This document shows, piece after piece, positions 1-6,367 of a stretch of 12,930 nucleotides of DNA (positions are counted from its first letter, which is position 1; each line of letters starts with the position of its first letter). A model generated the notes under the pieces. It searched no databases, was not told the DNA's origin, and saw nothing but the letters and a program-made list of their open reading frames with translations. Source of the DNA: Saccharofermentans sp. (lineage in GTDB: Bacteria > Bacillota_A > Clostridia > Saccharofermentanales > Saccharofermentanaceae); the NCBI GenBank assembly GCA_024692105.1, contig JAILMZ010000112.1, positions 1 through 12,930 of the forward strand. Reading direction: 5' to 3'. A program made the translations under genes and the position numbers.

Positions 1-212
1 GTGCAAGAATTACTGCGATAACGACATACCGTGAAAACAGAACCGTCTGGTTACAAAACATGAAAGAAATAGCATAACAACCAACAAATGGGAAAAGCAT
101 TTGAGGAAAATGAATTTACACACAATTTAGGACTTGACCGACGATGTTTTAAAAAGTCTCAACTTTTGCTCAAGGGGGCGATTTTAAGGAACTCGGGTAT
201 TAGAATTAGGGA
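1..212. other. AT-rich intergenic stretch, no gene recognised
   Basis: No convincing gene. Frame 1 runs open only to a TAA at 19-21, which could be the last codons of a gene lying outside the window. A small hairpin is possible at 152-167 (AAAAGT, loop CTCA, ACTTTT). A TAGAAT hexamer at 201-206 sits six bases before the next gene's ATG and could be its -10 element. I saw no tRNA, terminator or repeat here. Confidence 0.5.
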
Positions 213-980
213 ATGATAATAGCCGAGAAACTGACATTTGAAATGCATGCCCTATATATAAATTACTGTCGGAATAAGCTGGCAGAGTTGGATGCTGTCA
301 CGCTCAAGACCATAAAATATAAGGGTGGAACGGCTGAGTTTTGCTACAAGGCCGGCAAAAAATACCTCTCTACAGGTCCGAAGGGCCGCGAATTGCTCCC
401 AATCGGCAGGGAACGTGACCTGATCACCAAGGAACTCAACCTGCTCCTCGCGGCTTGGCACTCCAAATACGGTGATGCCCTGGTCCCGGCTCTTAACCCG
501 CACCCGGTGAAGCGGATAGTGTGGGAGAGCATGACCATGGACAGGGAGTATTTCGAGCAGGTGCCGGCGGAGATGAACGATTACAAGAGCAGTCCGGAAC
601 TGTCGTACAAGGGCGTAAACTACAAGTCCAAGAGCGAGCGGGCAATAGCAATGGTGTACGACGAACAGGGCATAGAGTTCAAGTACGAGACCCCGATCTA
701 CCTTGGCGGGATTAAGTACACGCCGGACTTTCTGGGCTACTCCAGGCTGACGGGAAGATGTTTCTACCATGAGCACCAAGGCAAGATGGGCGACCGGAGG
801 TACCGCGAAGACAAGGAACGGAGCCACCGCGTGTACACGGACCTGGGGCTGATCGAGGGGGTGGACATCATCTACACGTATGAGGGCGGGGGCATAGTTT
901 TCAACCCGGAGAACACCAAATACGAGCTCACTGCGCTGATAATGCGAAATCTTGACCTCGCCACTGAACAAACACCTTGA
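213..980 (+). CDS. PD-(D/E)XK nuclease-like protein of unknown role
   Basis: A 255-residue protein with no signal peptide or membrane segment. The C-terminal half resembles a PD-(D/E)XK nuclease core found in uncharacterised Firmicutes proteins. S141-E142 lies in a helix (KSKSERAIAMVYDEQGI). It is followed by an aromatic strand with KYETP (157-161), then PDF (171-173), then YHEHQGKMGDRRY (185-197), a K/R-rich helix, and an IIYTYE strand (219-224). Candidate active-site residues are E142, D172 and E187. The usual Lys two residues after the Glu is Q189 here; K191 lies close by. The N-terminal 100 residues are basic and helical and may bind nucleic acid (inference). The start is uncertain: no Shine-Dalgarno lies at a normal distance, an in-frame TAG at 207-209 blocks upstream starts, and a -10-like TAGAAT ends at 206. 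The stop TGA (978-980) lies inside the -35 box of the following tRNA promoter. Substrate and role are unknown. Confidence 0.7.
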   Translation: MIIAEKLTFEMHALYINYCRNKLAELDAVTLKTIKYKGGTAEFCYKAGKKYLSTGPKGRELLPIGRERDLITKELNLLLAAWHSKYGDALVPALNPHPVKRIVWESMTMDREYFEQVPAEMNDYKSSPELSYKGVNYKSKSERAIAMVYDEQGIEFKYETPIYLGGIKYTPDFLGYSRLTGRCFYHEHQGKMGDRRYREDKERSHRVYTDLGLIEGVDIIYTYEGGGIVFNPENTKYELTALIMRNLDLATEQTP

Positions 981-1005
981 CTTAGAACCCTCCAGCCTAT
1001 ATAAT
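977..1005 (+). promoter_or_regulatory. Promoter of the tRNA-Met-Glu-Cys operon
   Basis: TTGACT (977-982) and TATAAT (1000-1005) are separated by 17 bases, close to the sigma-A consensus. The expected start of transcription is about 1012, ten bases before tRNA-Met. The -35 box contains the stop codon of the upstream nuclease-like gene. Confidence 0.85.
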
Positions 1006-1022
1006 TTTCTACGCACTGTCAT

Positions 1023-1099
1023 GGCGGCATAGCTCAGTTGGCCAGAGCGTCCGGTTCATACCCGGCAGGTCGTAGGTTCGAATCCCACTGCCGCTACCA
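1023..1099 (+). tRNA. tRNA-Met (CAT), probably elongator
   Basis: Complete cloverleaf of 77 nt with encoded CCA. The acceptor GGCGGCA pairs with TGCCGCT (one G-T pair at the first position) and the discriminator is A. The D arm starts GCTCAGTTGG, the anticodon loop is TTCATAC, and the T loop is TTCGAAT. A CAT anticodon could also mark initiator or lysidine-modified Ile tRNA. The fully pairable first acceptor position argues against initiator, and overall similarity to clostridial elongator tRNA-Met supports this call. First gene of a three-tRNA unit. Confidence 0.93.
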
Positions 1100-1104
1100 T
1101 ACAG

Positions 1105-1179
1105 GGCCCGTTGGTCAATCGGCTAAGACGTCGCCCTTTCACGGCGGAGTGACGAGTTCAACTCTCGTACGGGTCACCA
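1105..1179 (+). tRNA. tRNA-Glu (TTC)
   Basis: Cloverleaf of 75 nt with encoded CCA. The acceptor GGCCCGT pairs with ACGGGTC, the discriminator is A, the anticodon loop is CTTTCAC (anticodon TTC), and the T arm is ACGAG-TTCAACT-CTCGT. It begins five bases after tRNA-Met, so the two are co-transcribed. Confidence 0.94.
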
Positions 1180-1181
1180 AT

Positions 1182-1256
1182 GGTACCATAGCCAAGTGGT
1201 AAGGCATGGGTCTGCAAAACCCTGATTCCCCAGTTCAAATCTGGGTGGTACCTCCA
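1182..1256 (+). tRNA. tRNA-Cys (GCA)
   Basis: Cloverleaf of 75 nt with encoded CCA. The acceptor GGTACCA pairs perfectly with TGGTACC. The discriminator is U, the known identity element of tRNA-Cys. The anticodon loop is CTGCAAA (anticodon GCA). It starts two bases after tRNA-Glu and is the last gene of the operon, followed by a terminator. Confidence 0.95.
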
Positions 1257-1263
1257 AAAACAA

Positions 1264-1293
1264 AAAGCATCGCAATCACCGCGGTGCTTTTTT
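1264..1293 (+). terminator. Intrinsic terminator of the tRNA operon
   Basis: A ten-base-pair stem (1264-1273 with 1281-1290, one T-G pair), a seven-base loop, and a run of six T from 1288. It follows tRNA-Cys by seven bases. Confidence 0.85.
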
Positions 1294-1318
1294 ATTATCA
1301 AAACAAAGGAGGCGCGTT

Positions 1319-2317
1319 ATGACTGACGCAATCAAAGACATCCTTAAGCGCTACGACGAGATCGCCGCTATCATCTTAGACCAGAAGGTCGATGAGTTCA
1401 GCGACAGGATCGGCGAGAAGCCCGAAGGCACAGACGATGCGACGTTCGAAGAGTACATCCAGCGTCTGGCCAAGGATGAGATCGACGAAGCCACACGCGC
1501 CCTGGAAGAGGAGCCGGACGAGAAGCTGGGTGACAAGAGCATGCATCAGCTTTTCGATGAGATGACGCTCGAAGAGAAATTCGAGTGCCTTGAGTACTGC
1601 GCAACGGAGCTCGACCGCAGCGCGCCTTCCTGCCTGCAGCAGAGTATCGCGGACGACCCGAACCGCGAGGAGGCAAAGCTGAGATGCGCTCAGACCATCG
1701 GCGATTCCGCATGGACCGACGAGGAATTAGACGACGAGGACAAGATCTTCGAGATGGAATTCCAGAAAGCGAAATCCTGCCTTGAGGTGCTGACGAAGAT
1801 GGGTGAGGCGTGCTATGTTAAGGCTGTCCTGGACAGATTCATGAGCTATCCGCAGACGAAGGATTTCGTGGCGGATTCCATCGCGGGCTACATCGAGGCC
1901 TTCCCGGAAGTATCCGTGCCGTTCCTCACATATATCATCGAGACAAACGCCGACACGGGCCTTGAAGGTCCCTGCGAGGACGTTGTCATCATGCTGACCG
2001 CCATCGGCAAGGATAACCCTTCCGAGGAGATCTACGATGCCCTGAGACGCGCGTTCCGCTTCATGACGAACAAGATCTATGCGGTGCTCTGCCTCGCTGA
2101 TTACGGCGATAAGCGCGCTGCGGCAATGTTCAAGAACTATATCAACCGTAACCAGGATACAATCGACAGAGAGCTTTTCTATGAGATGATGTCTGCCATC
2201 CAGAACCTGGGCGGGGACATCTCCGACATACACGACCCGTTCGGCGACTTCCAGAGGAAGATGCAGCAGCCGGAAAGCAAACCGGTAAAGCCGGCAGGTT
2301 ATAACGGCAACAAGTAA
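1319..2317 (+). CDS. Acidic helical-repeat (HEAT-like) protein, unknown function
   Basis: A 332-residue protein I cannot assign to a named family. It is strongly acidic: residues 1-150 are dominated by Asp and Glu, with an extreme patch at 133-147. No signal peptide or membrane segment is seen, so it is probably cytoplasmic. Residues about 165-305 look like paired helices of the HEAT/ARM kind, for example a DRFMSYPQTKDFVADSIAGY segment and an AVLCLADYGDKRAAAMFKNY segment. The last 25 residues are polar and probably disordered (QQPESKPVKPAGYNGNK). The start is well supported by AAAGGAGG at 1305-1312. The GH26 gene begins one base after the stop, so the two are almost certainly co-translated. 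A helical-repeat partner or scaffold role is inference only. A weak TATTAT at 1293-1298 may be a -10 element; read-through from the tRNA operon is the alternative. Confidence 0.8.
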   Translation: MTDAIKDILKRYDEIAAIILDQKVDEFSDRIGEKPEGTDDATFEEYIQRLAKDEIDEATRALEEEPDEKLGDKSMHQLFDEMTLEEKFECLEYCATELDRSAPSCLQQSIADDPNREEAKLRCAQTIGDSAWTDEELDDEDKIFEMEFQKAKSCLEVLTKMGEACYVKAVLDRFMSYPQTKDFVADSIAGYIEAFPEVSVPFLTYIIETNADTGLEGPCEDVVIMLTAIGKDNPSEEIYDALRRAFRFMTNKIYAVLCLADYGDKRAAAMFKNYINRNQDTIDRELFYEMMSAIQNLGGDISDIHDPFGDFQRKMQQPESKPVKPAGYNGNK

Positions 2318-2318
2318 T

Positions 2319-3419
2319 ATGAACGAGCGGTACGCCAGGACAGACGCCGTCAGAAAACTCCTCACGATCCTTGAGGATTACTCCCGTTCGGACTTTATCC
2401 TGTTCGGACAGCAGAATGCCGGGCATATCGGGATCTCGATCGATACCAAAGACGGAACAGATTCAGACTGCAGACGCCTCTGCGGGAACATGCCCGCGGT
2501 GGTGGGCATAGACACGCTGGGGCTCACCGGATACGAAGGAACACCTGAGATCCTGGTCAAGACCGTCAAGAATCTATGGAACAACGGGTGCATCATAACG
2601 CTCTCGGCACACATGCCGGATTTCTCTTTGGGCGGGGACGGCTACTACGATTATTCCGCAACAAGCGTCGAAAACGACTGCGGCAGGAGGATCATGCCGG
2701 GCGGGGACCTCAATGCCAAGTATCTCAGGTTCCTCGACATGATCGCGGATTTTTCAGGCAAGTGCATCAATACTAACGGCGAGCTGATCCCCATGATCTT
2801 TCGTCCCTTTCACGAGTGCAACGGTGACTGGTTCTGGTGGGGCGCATCGCACCTCAAACCGGAAGAGTACAAGGCGCTCTTCCGTTATACGACAGACTAC
2901 CTGTGCAAGGAGAAGGGCGTGAAGAATTTCGCCTTCTGTTATTCCCCGAACGGCCCCCTGACGGAACGTGCAGACTACCTTGCCCGCTACCCGGGAGACG
3001 ATGTAGTGGACATTCTGGGCCTGGATTACTATCACGACAACCCGAAGAAGGGAGACGTTTTCTTCAAGTCCCTTGCCGCTTCTCTCGACAACCTCTATGA
3101 GATCGCGCAGGTACATCAGAAGGTACCCGCTTTCACGGAGACCGGTTACCGCGCGCTCGAGACGCCGGCGGGCTATTTCGAGGGTCTGGCACCGTCAGAC
3201 AACGCCAACCGCAAGTGGTTTACCGACCTGCTCGCCTGCCTGATGAAGAGCGAAGGCGGAAAGCGCTGTGCGTTCATGCTCATCTGGGCGAACTTCTCCG
3301 AACAGCAGTTCTGGCTGCCTTATGTCAAGGACGGTTTCAGGCATGAGATGTGCGACGATTTCCTTGCATTTGCAGGCGATTCCACGGTCGTAATGGCGCC
3401 TTTGGGCGGTTTGACTTAG
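2319..3419 (+). CDS. Glycoside hydrolase family 26, probable cytoplasmic beta-mannanase
   Basis: A 366-residue protein containing both catalytic signatures of GH26 (clan GH-A, retaining). RPFHECNGDWFWWG (162-175) holds the acid/base E166 and its partner H165. FTETGYR (272-278) holds the nucleophile E274. LSAHMP (95-100), CYSPNG (207-212) and LDYYHD (235-240) are other expected barrel strands. The family hydrolyses beta-1,4-mannans, with a few members acting on beta-1,3-xylan or releasing mannobiose. Unusually there is no signal peptide, no carbohydrate-binding module and no surface anchor, and there are about eleven cysteines. This suggests action on imported manno-oligosaccharides in the cytoplasm (inference). 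It starts one base after the stop of the acidic protein gene and has no good Shine-Dalgarno of its own, so translational coupling is likely. Its last codons and stop carry the -35 box of the next tRNA promoter. Family call is firm; substrate is not. Confidence 0.9.
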   Translation: MNERYARTDAVRKLLTILEDYSRSDFILFGQQNAGHIGISIDTKDGTDSDCRRLCGNMPAVVGIDTLGLTGYEGTPEILVKTVKNLWNNGCIITLSAHMPDFSLGGDGYYDYSATSVENDCGRRIMPGGDLNAKYLRFLDMIADFSGKCINTNGELIPMIFRPFHECNGDWFWWGASHLKPEEYKALFRYTTDYLCKEKGVKNFAFCYSPNGPLTERADYLARYPGDDVVDILGLDYYHDNPKKGDVFFKSLAASLDNLYEIAQVHQKVPAFTETGYRALETPAGYFEGLAPSDNANRKWFTDLLACLMKSEGGKRCAFMLIWANFSEQQFWLPYVKDGFRHEMCDDFLAFAGDSTVVMAPLGGLT

Positions 3420-3439
3420 GGGTCTGTTTGCTCTATTAT
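3411..3439 (+). promoter_or_regulatory. Promoter of tRNA-Gly(CCC)
   Basis: TTGACT (3411-3416) and TATTAT (3434-3439) with a 17-base spacer. The start of transcription is predicted near 3446, just before the tRNA. The -35 box is formed by the last two sense codons of the GH26 gene (TTG ACT), immediately before its TAG. Confidence 0.8.
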
Positions 3440-3448
3440 TTTTGAGAT

Positions 3449-3524
<76 letters not shown>

Positions 3525-3559
3525 TTTTGCAACATTTTTGACTCATTATTTATTAATCC

Positions 3560-3587
3560 CTGACTTATAATAGGAAAGATATATAAA
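3560..3587 (+). promoter_or_regulatory. Possible promoter of the amidase gene
   Basis: CTGACT (3560-3565), a 16-base spacer and TATAAA (3582-3587), 30 bases before the start codon. A second perfect TATAAT lies at 3566-3571 but lacks a good -35 box. The stretch between the tRNA and the gene is very AT-rich, so the exact choice is uncertain. Confidence 0.4.
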
Positions 3588-3602
3588 ATCGTAGCAAAAG
3601 AA

Positions 3603-3610
3603 AAAGGGTG
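3603..3610 (+). promoter_or_regulatory. Ribosome binding site that decides the amidase start
   Basis: AAAGGGTG lies six bases before the ATG at 3617. The longer reading from the GTG at 3608 would place its start codon inside this ribosome site, so the ATG is preferred. Confidence 0.7.
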
Positions 3611-3616
3611 AATCTT

Positions 3617-5215
3617 ATGTTCAACAAAATCATCAAAGGCACTGTTTCCATAGCGATGGCGGCTATCGTCACGTTTACGGGACTGAGGCTTTTCCCGCAA
3701 CAGGTGGAAGCTGCTGTTAACTACAAGCTTTCCGGTGTTGCACACGTACAGGATCAGGGCGACACCCCCGGTACGTTCAATGCAGAGACCGGCGAGCTCG
3801 TGCTCGGTACGGAAGGTCTGTCCAGACGTCTCGAGAGCATCACGATCAATTTCGAGAACAACACGGGATACGAAGGCACAATCGAGTACAAGGTTCACGT
3901 TCAGGACATCGGCTGGATGGACTGGGTAAAGGCAGGCGGCGCTGCAGGTACAAGCGGACAGTCCAAGCGTCTCGAGGGCATCTACATGAAGCTCACTGGC
4001 GAACTTGCGAACCACTTCACTATCGAGTACTGGGTACACATCCAGGATTACGGTGACTCCCAGGGCTGGGTCGGTGAAGGACAGCTCGCAGGCACCACAG
4101 GTGAGTCCAAGCGTCTCGAGAAACTGCACGTCAGACTTGTCAGCACCGATCAGACTTACACGGGCACAAGCGGCCTTCTGGCATACAAGACACACATCCA
4201 GGATGTAGGCTGGGAGTCGAAATGGGCTTTAGACGGTGAGTGCTCAGGTTCGACCGGCAAGGGCAGAAGACTTGAAGGCATCTATATCGACTACGTAGGC
4301 ACAGAATATGCCGGCGGTGTCAAGTACACCACACACGTACAGGACATCGGCTGGCAGAGCTGGAAGACCGACGGACAGTTGGGCGGCACGAGCGGGCAGT
4401 CCAAACGTCTTGAGGGAATCAAGATCGAGCTGACCGGCGACGTTGCCAACTATTACGACATCTATTACAGAGTCCACTGCGAGTATTTCGGCTGGCTTGG
4501 CTGGGCAAAGAACGGTGAGTTCGCGGGAACCGAAGGCTTTGGCAAGAGGCTCGAGGCCATCCAGATCGTCCTCGTAAAGAAGGGCGGCAGCAACCCCGGC
4601 AACCTTAACGGCATTGTCAGCAACACAACAAAGAAGTCTTATCCCGACAAGGATCAGATCATCGTTTGCCTCGATGCAGGCCACATCGGTAAGTACAACC
4701 AGAGCCCTTCCGTTCCCGAGTACTACGAGTCCGACTTCACATGGAAGTTCCATCTCTATCTCAAGGCGGAACTCGAGAAATACGGCATCATGGTCATACT
4801 GACGCGAGGGGACCAGTACGAGAGCATGGGAGTCTATGACCGAGGTCTATGCGCACAAGGCTGCGACCTGTTCATCAGTATCCACTCCGACGCAAGCAGC
4901 AACTCAACGTATTCCAATCCGAGTGCGTACTGCTGCATCAACGGCTCGGCTGACACCATCGGCATGCAGCTGGCTCAGGTCATCGCGAAAGACATGGGCA
5001 CGGCTCCCGCACAGCTCTATCACAGAGTAGGCGAGAATGGTGACTACTACGGCGTTCTCAGGGGATGCACCGACGTTGGCGTTCCGGGCGTACTTCTTGA
5101 GCACAGCTTCTATACGAACCCGAATTCCGCAAAGTGGATGCTCAACGACGACAACCTCAAGCAGCTCGCTGCAGACGAAGCTCTTGTCATCGCTAAATAC
5201 TTCGGACTCGCTTGA
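3617..5215 (+). CDS. Secreted N-acetylmuramoyl-L-alanine amidase (Amidase_3) with six ChW repeats
   Basis: A 532-residue exported cell-wall hydrolase. Residues 1-33 form a signal peptide (positive MFNKIIKG, hydrophobic core, likely cleavage after QQVEA). Residues about 40-320 contain six clostridial hydrophobic (ChW) repeats with the pattern Y-x-x-H-x-QD-x-GW...G...GT-x-G-x-x-x-RLE; the first lacks the Trp. Such repeats occur in surface proteins of Clostridia and are thought to bind the envelope. The catalytic domain occupies about 345-530. Predicted zinc ligands are H356 (LDAGHIG), E371 (YYESDF) and H423 (SIHSD). The catalytic Glu is E495 (LLEHSFYTNP). The enzyme cleaves the bond between muramic acid and L-Ala of the stem peptide, in growth, separation or lysis. 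The gene faces the minus-strand regulator and shares a bidirectional terminator with it. No holin or phage gene is present, so a chromosomal autolysin is more likely than an endolysin. Confidence 0.92.
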   Translation: MFNKIIKGTVSIAMAAIVTFTGLRLFPQQVEAAVNYKLSGVAHVQDQGDTPGTFNAETGELVLGTEGLSRRLESITINFENNTGYEGTIEYKVHVQDIGWMDWVKAGGAAGTSGQSKRLEGIYMKLTGELANHFTIEYWVHIQDYGDSQGWVGEGQLAGTTGESKRLEKLHVRLVSTDQTYTGTSGLLAYKTHIQDVGWESKWALDGECSGSTGKGRRLEGIYIDYVGTEYAGGVKYTTHVQDIGWQSWKTDGQLGGTSGQSKRLEGIKIELTGDVANYYDIYYRVHCEYFGWLGWAKNGEFAGTEGFGKRLEAIQIVLVKKGGSNPGNLNGIVSNTTKKSYPDKDQIIVCLDAGHIGKYNQSPSVPEYYESDFTWKFHLYLKAELEKYGIMVILTRGDQYESMGVYDRGLCAQGCDLFISIHSDASSNSTYSNPSAYCCINGSADTIGMQLAQVIAKDMGTAPAQLYHRVGENGDYYGVLRGCTDVGVPGVLLEHSFYTNPNSAKWMLNDDNLKQLAADEALVIAKYFGLA

Positions 5216-5236
5216 TAAGCATTCCGGACAAATAGT

Positions 5237-5262
5237 AAAGCCGGCCTGCGGGCCGGCTTTTT
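5237..5262 (+). terminator. Bidirectional terminator between amidase and regulator
   Basis: A ten-base-pair perfect stem AAAGCCGGCC / GGCCGGCTTT with a four-base loop (5247-5250), followed by T on the plus strand. The A-rich left flank also makes it usable by the converging minus-strand gene. Confidence 0.88.
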
Positions 5263-5283
5263 ATTTTGGATTATTAAGCGGTG

Positions 5284-5793
5284 TTATCTCTTTCTGGCAG
5301 CTTCCATCTCTTCTTCCGTGATTTCTCCTGCAGCAATCATCTTGTCGATCCAGAGCTGCATGGTGCCTGCCGTCATGGCTATGTCTGCCAGTGCATCTTT
5401 GATCGCGACGAACTCAGGGAGCTCACTGGCATCTATCTTGTTGTCGATAGCGATATCGATAAGCCTGTCCTTGCGCATGTTGAGTTCGCTCAGGGATTTG
5501 AGCATGGACAGTGCGATCTGTGACAGTTCCTTGGCATCTACGGGGATGACAGTCCTTTTGCCTATGGGGCATTCGGAGGTGCAGTAGTAGTTGAGCAGTT
5601 CCGGCTTCTTGTAAGCATCTGCCATGGCGGTAACGTCTTCGGGGCGCGGAGATATCTTCTCGGATTCGATCCTTTCGATACGGTCGGGACCCATGCCGGG
5701 CATGAGGTCTGCGGCGGCTTCGCGCGTGAGTTCTGCGTCTTCGCGGCTGGTGAAGTAGATGTTCTTGTTTTCCTTGATCGATTGTCTGCCCAT
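5284..5793 (-). CDS. XRE-like helix-turn-helix protein, putative regulator
   Basis: A 169-residue protein. Residues about 15-68 look like an XRE-type (Cro/cI-like) helix-turn-helix: TSREDAELTREAAADLM, then a recognition-helix stretch PDRIERIESEKISPRPEDV, then MADAYKKPELLNYYC. Directly after comes a C71-x3-C75 pair in the YYCTSECPIGK motif, seen in related clostridial proteins; it may serve a redox or metal role (inference). Residues 85-165 are helical and probably mediate dimerisation. The start at the ATG whose first base is 5793 is chosen because AGAGGT (5806-5801, minus strand) lies seven bases upstream. A longer reading would start at a GTG overlapping that site. Two palindromes in its leader fit autoregulation. 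It converges with the amidase gene and stands alone as a transcription unit. Targets are unknown. Confidence 0.78.
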   Translation of the reverse strand: MGRQSIKENKNIYFTSREDAELTREAAADLMPGMGPDRIERIESEKISPRPEDVTAMADAYKKPELLNYYCTSECPIGKRTVIPVDAKELSQIALSMLKSLSELNMRKDRLIDIAIDNKIDASELPEFVAIKDALADIAMTAGTMQLWIDKMIAAGEITEEEMEAARKR

Positions 5794-5800
5794 GAGTAGC

Positions 5801-5806
5801 ACCTCT
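5801..5806 (-). promoter_or_regulatory. Ribosome binding site of the regulator gene
   Basis: AGAGGT read on the minus strand, seven bases before the ATG at 5793. It supports the shorter protein start over a GTG at 5802. Confidence 0.65.
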
Positions 5807-5820
5807 ATTTCGCGATTCCT

Positions 5821-5845
5821 GCGGAAAAACCTGAGGTTAATCCGC
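5821..5845 (-). promoter_or_regulatory. 25-base palindrome in the leader of the regulator gene
   Basis: Arms GCGGA (5821-5825) and TCCGC (5841-5845) enclose the perfect inner palindrome AACCTGAGGTT (5828-5838); only the pairs 5826/5840 and 5827/5839 fail. It lies 28-52 bases before the regulator's start codon. It could be an operator for the protein itself or a leader RNA hairpin. Confidence 0.5.
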
Positions 5846-5850
5846 GCATA

Positions 5851-5864
5851 CGGATATGTATCCG
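5851..5864 (-). promoter_or_regulatory. Second palindrome, candidate operator
   Basis: CGGATATGTATCCG, a perfect six-base inverted repeat around TG. A TATATT at 5881-5876 on the minus strand is a possible -10 box, which would put this palindrome about 5-18 bases after the transcription start. That is a usual place for a repressor site. No good -35 was found. Confidence 0.45.
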
Positions 5865-6000
5865 GTCACAGTTAAAATATATCATTAAGACGTAAACAAA
5901 AGAAAGCCACCTCCTAAGGAATATCTTTTTTACCGCATATAAGCCGGCGTTACGGGCTTAGGATATAGGAATAGGAATCTGGGAATAGGTTAAGGAAAGA

Positions 6001-6034
6001 AAGCCCCGCGGTTAATGGAATCCGCGGGGTTTTT
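6001..6034 (+). terminator. Strong intrinsic terminator with no identified upstream gene
   Basis: CCCCGCGG (6004-6011) pairs perfectly with CCGCGGGG (6022-6029) and is followed by five T. The stem extends by a G-T and further A-T pairs. The nearest plus-strand gene upstream (amidase) already has its own terminator 740 bases earlier. This one either ends a short unannotated transcript or insulates rubredoxin. Confidence 0.85.
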
Positions 6035-6057
6035 CTTAACAATTTATTCACCTCGCG

Positions 6058-6087
6058 TTGTTTCTTTTTATCACTTTTCAGTATAAA
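6058..6087 (+). promoter_or_regulatory. Possible rubredoxin promoter
   Basis: TTGTTT (6058-6063), an 18-base spacer and TATAAA (6082-6087), 45 bases before the start codon. The -35 box is a weak match, so confidence is moderate. Confidence 0.45.
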
Positions 6088-6132
6088 CTAAACTCATAGG
6101 GTGAAAACAAAAAAACAAGGAGGTAATGACCT

Positions 6133-6294
6133 ATGCAGAAATATGTTTGCAGCGCATGCGGCTATATCTACGACCCTGCGCTTGGAGATCCGGACAGCGG
6201 TATCGCACCCGGAACAGCCTTTGAAGATATCCCCGAGGATTGGGTTTGCCCTATCTGTGGTGTTGGAAAGGATATGTTCAGTCCGGCAGATTGA
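6133..6294 (+). CDS. Rubredoxin
   Basis: A 53-residue protein, the usual rubredoxin length. It has the two CxxC knuckles that bind one iron: C6-C9 ([10 protein letters not shown]) and C39-C42 (WVCPICG), plus the typical [16 protein letters not shown] segment. It is a small cytoplasmic one-electron carrier. In anaerobes it passes electrons to oxygen- and peroxide-reducing enzymes such as flavodiiron proteins and rubrerythrins; none of these is in the window, so its partner is encoded elsewhere. The ribosome site AAGGAGGT (6117-6124) is strong and eight bases before the ATG. A terminator follows 22 bases after the stop, so it is transcribed alone. Confidence 0.96.
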   Translation: MQKYVCSACGYIYDPALGDPDSGIAPGTAFEDIPEDWVCPICGVGKDMFSPAD

Positions 6295-6316
6295 TCCTAT
6301 AGAGAATTTGAGTTGT

Positions 6317-6350
6317 AACCGCGTCCTTCATTAGAAGGGCGCGGTTTTTT
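6317..6350 (+). terminator. Rubredoxin terminator
   Basis: A 13-base-pair stem (6317-6329 with 6334-6346, one T-G pair), a four-base ATTA loop and six T. It ends only 18 bases before the next start codon. Confidence 0.9.
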
Positions 6351-6354
6351 GCGT

Positions 6355-6360
6355 TATAAT
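6355..6360 (+). promoter_or_regulatory. -10 element of the cation transporter gene, suggesting a leaderless mRNA
   Basis: A perfect TATAAT seven bases before the ATG at 6368. Transcription from it would start at about the A of the start codon. No good -35 box is present; the corresponding position falls in the rubredoxin terminator. Confidence 0.5.
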
Positions 6361-6367
6361 AACCGCT

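Larger units (their letters stand above)
5865..6132. other. Non-coding interval with promoter-like and structured sequence
   Basis: No ORF worth calling. It contains, from left to right, an AT-rich block shared with the regulator promoter, a purine-rich segment with repeated GGAATAGG-like words (5960-5995), the orphan terminator, and the rubredoxin promoter and leader. CCTAAG near 5913 and CTTAGG near 5957 are complementary, and AAGCC/GGGCTT inside them offers a competing hairpin. A short structured RNA ending at the terminator is possible. Confidence 0.4.

Noticed and set aside
252..1022. Long minus-strand open frame opposite the nuclease-like gene
   Set aside because: It spans nearly the whole plus-strand gene and the tRNA promoter, has no recognisable domain, and its composition is that of a reverse-complement shadow.
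1023..1256. Integration (att) site at the tRNA operon
   Set aside because: No integrase gene and no repeat of a tRNA 3' end was seen elsewhere in the window.
3617..5215. Phage endolysin
   Set aside because: The signal peptide, ChW repeats, absence of holin or other phage genes and a shared chromosomal terminator favour an autolysin.
6101..6334. Longer plus-strand frame overlapping rubredoxin
   Set aside because: Rubredoxin in another frame has both CxxC motifs and a strong ribosome site; this frame has neither and ends in the terminator.
6295..6367. Manganese riboswitch (yybP-ykoY type) before the metal exporter
   Set aside because: The gap is only 73 bases and is filled by the rubredoxin terminator and a -10 box; no riboswitch core fits.
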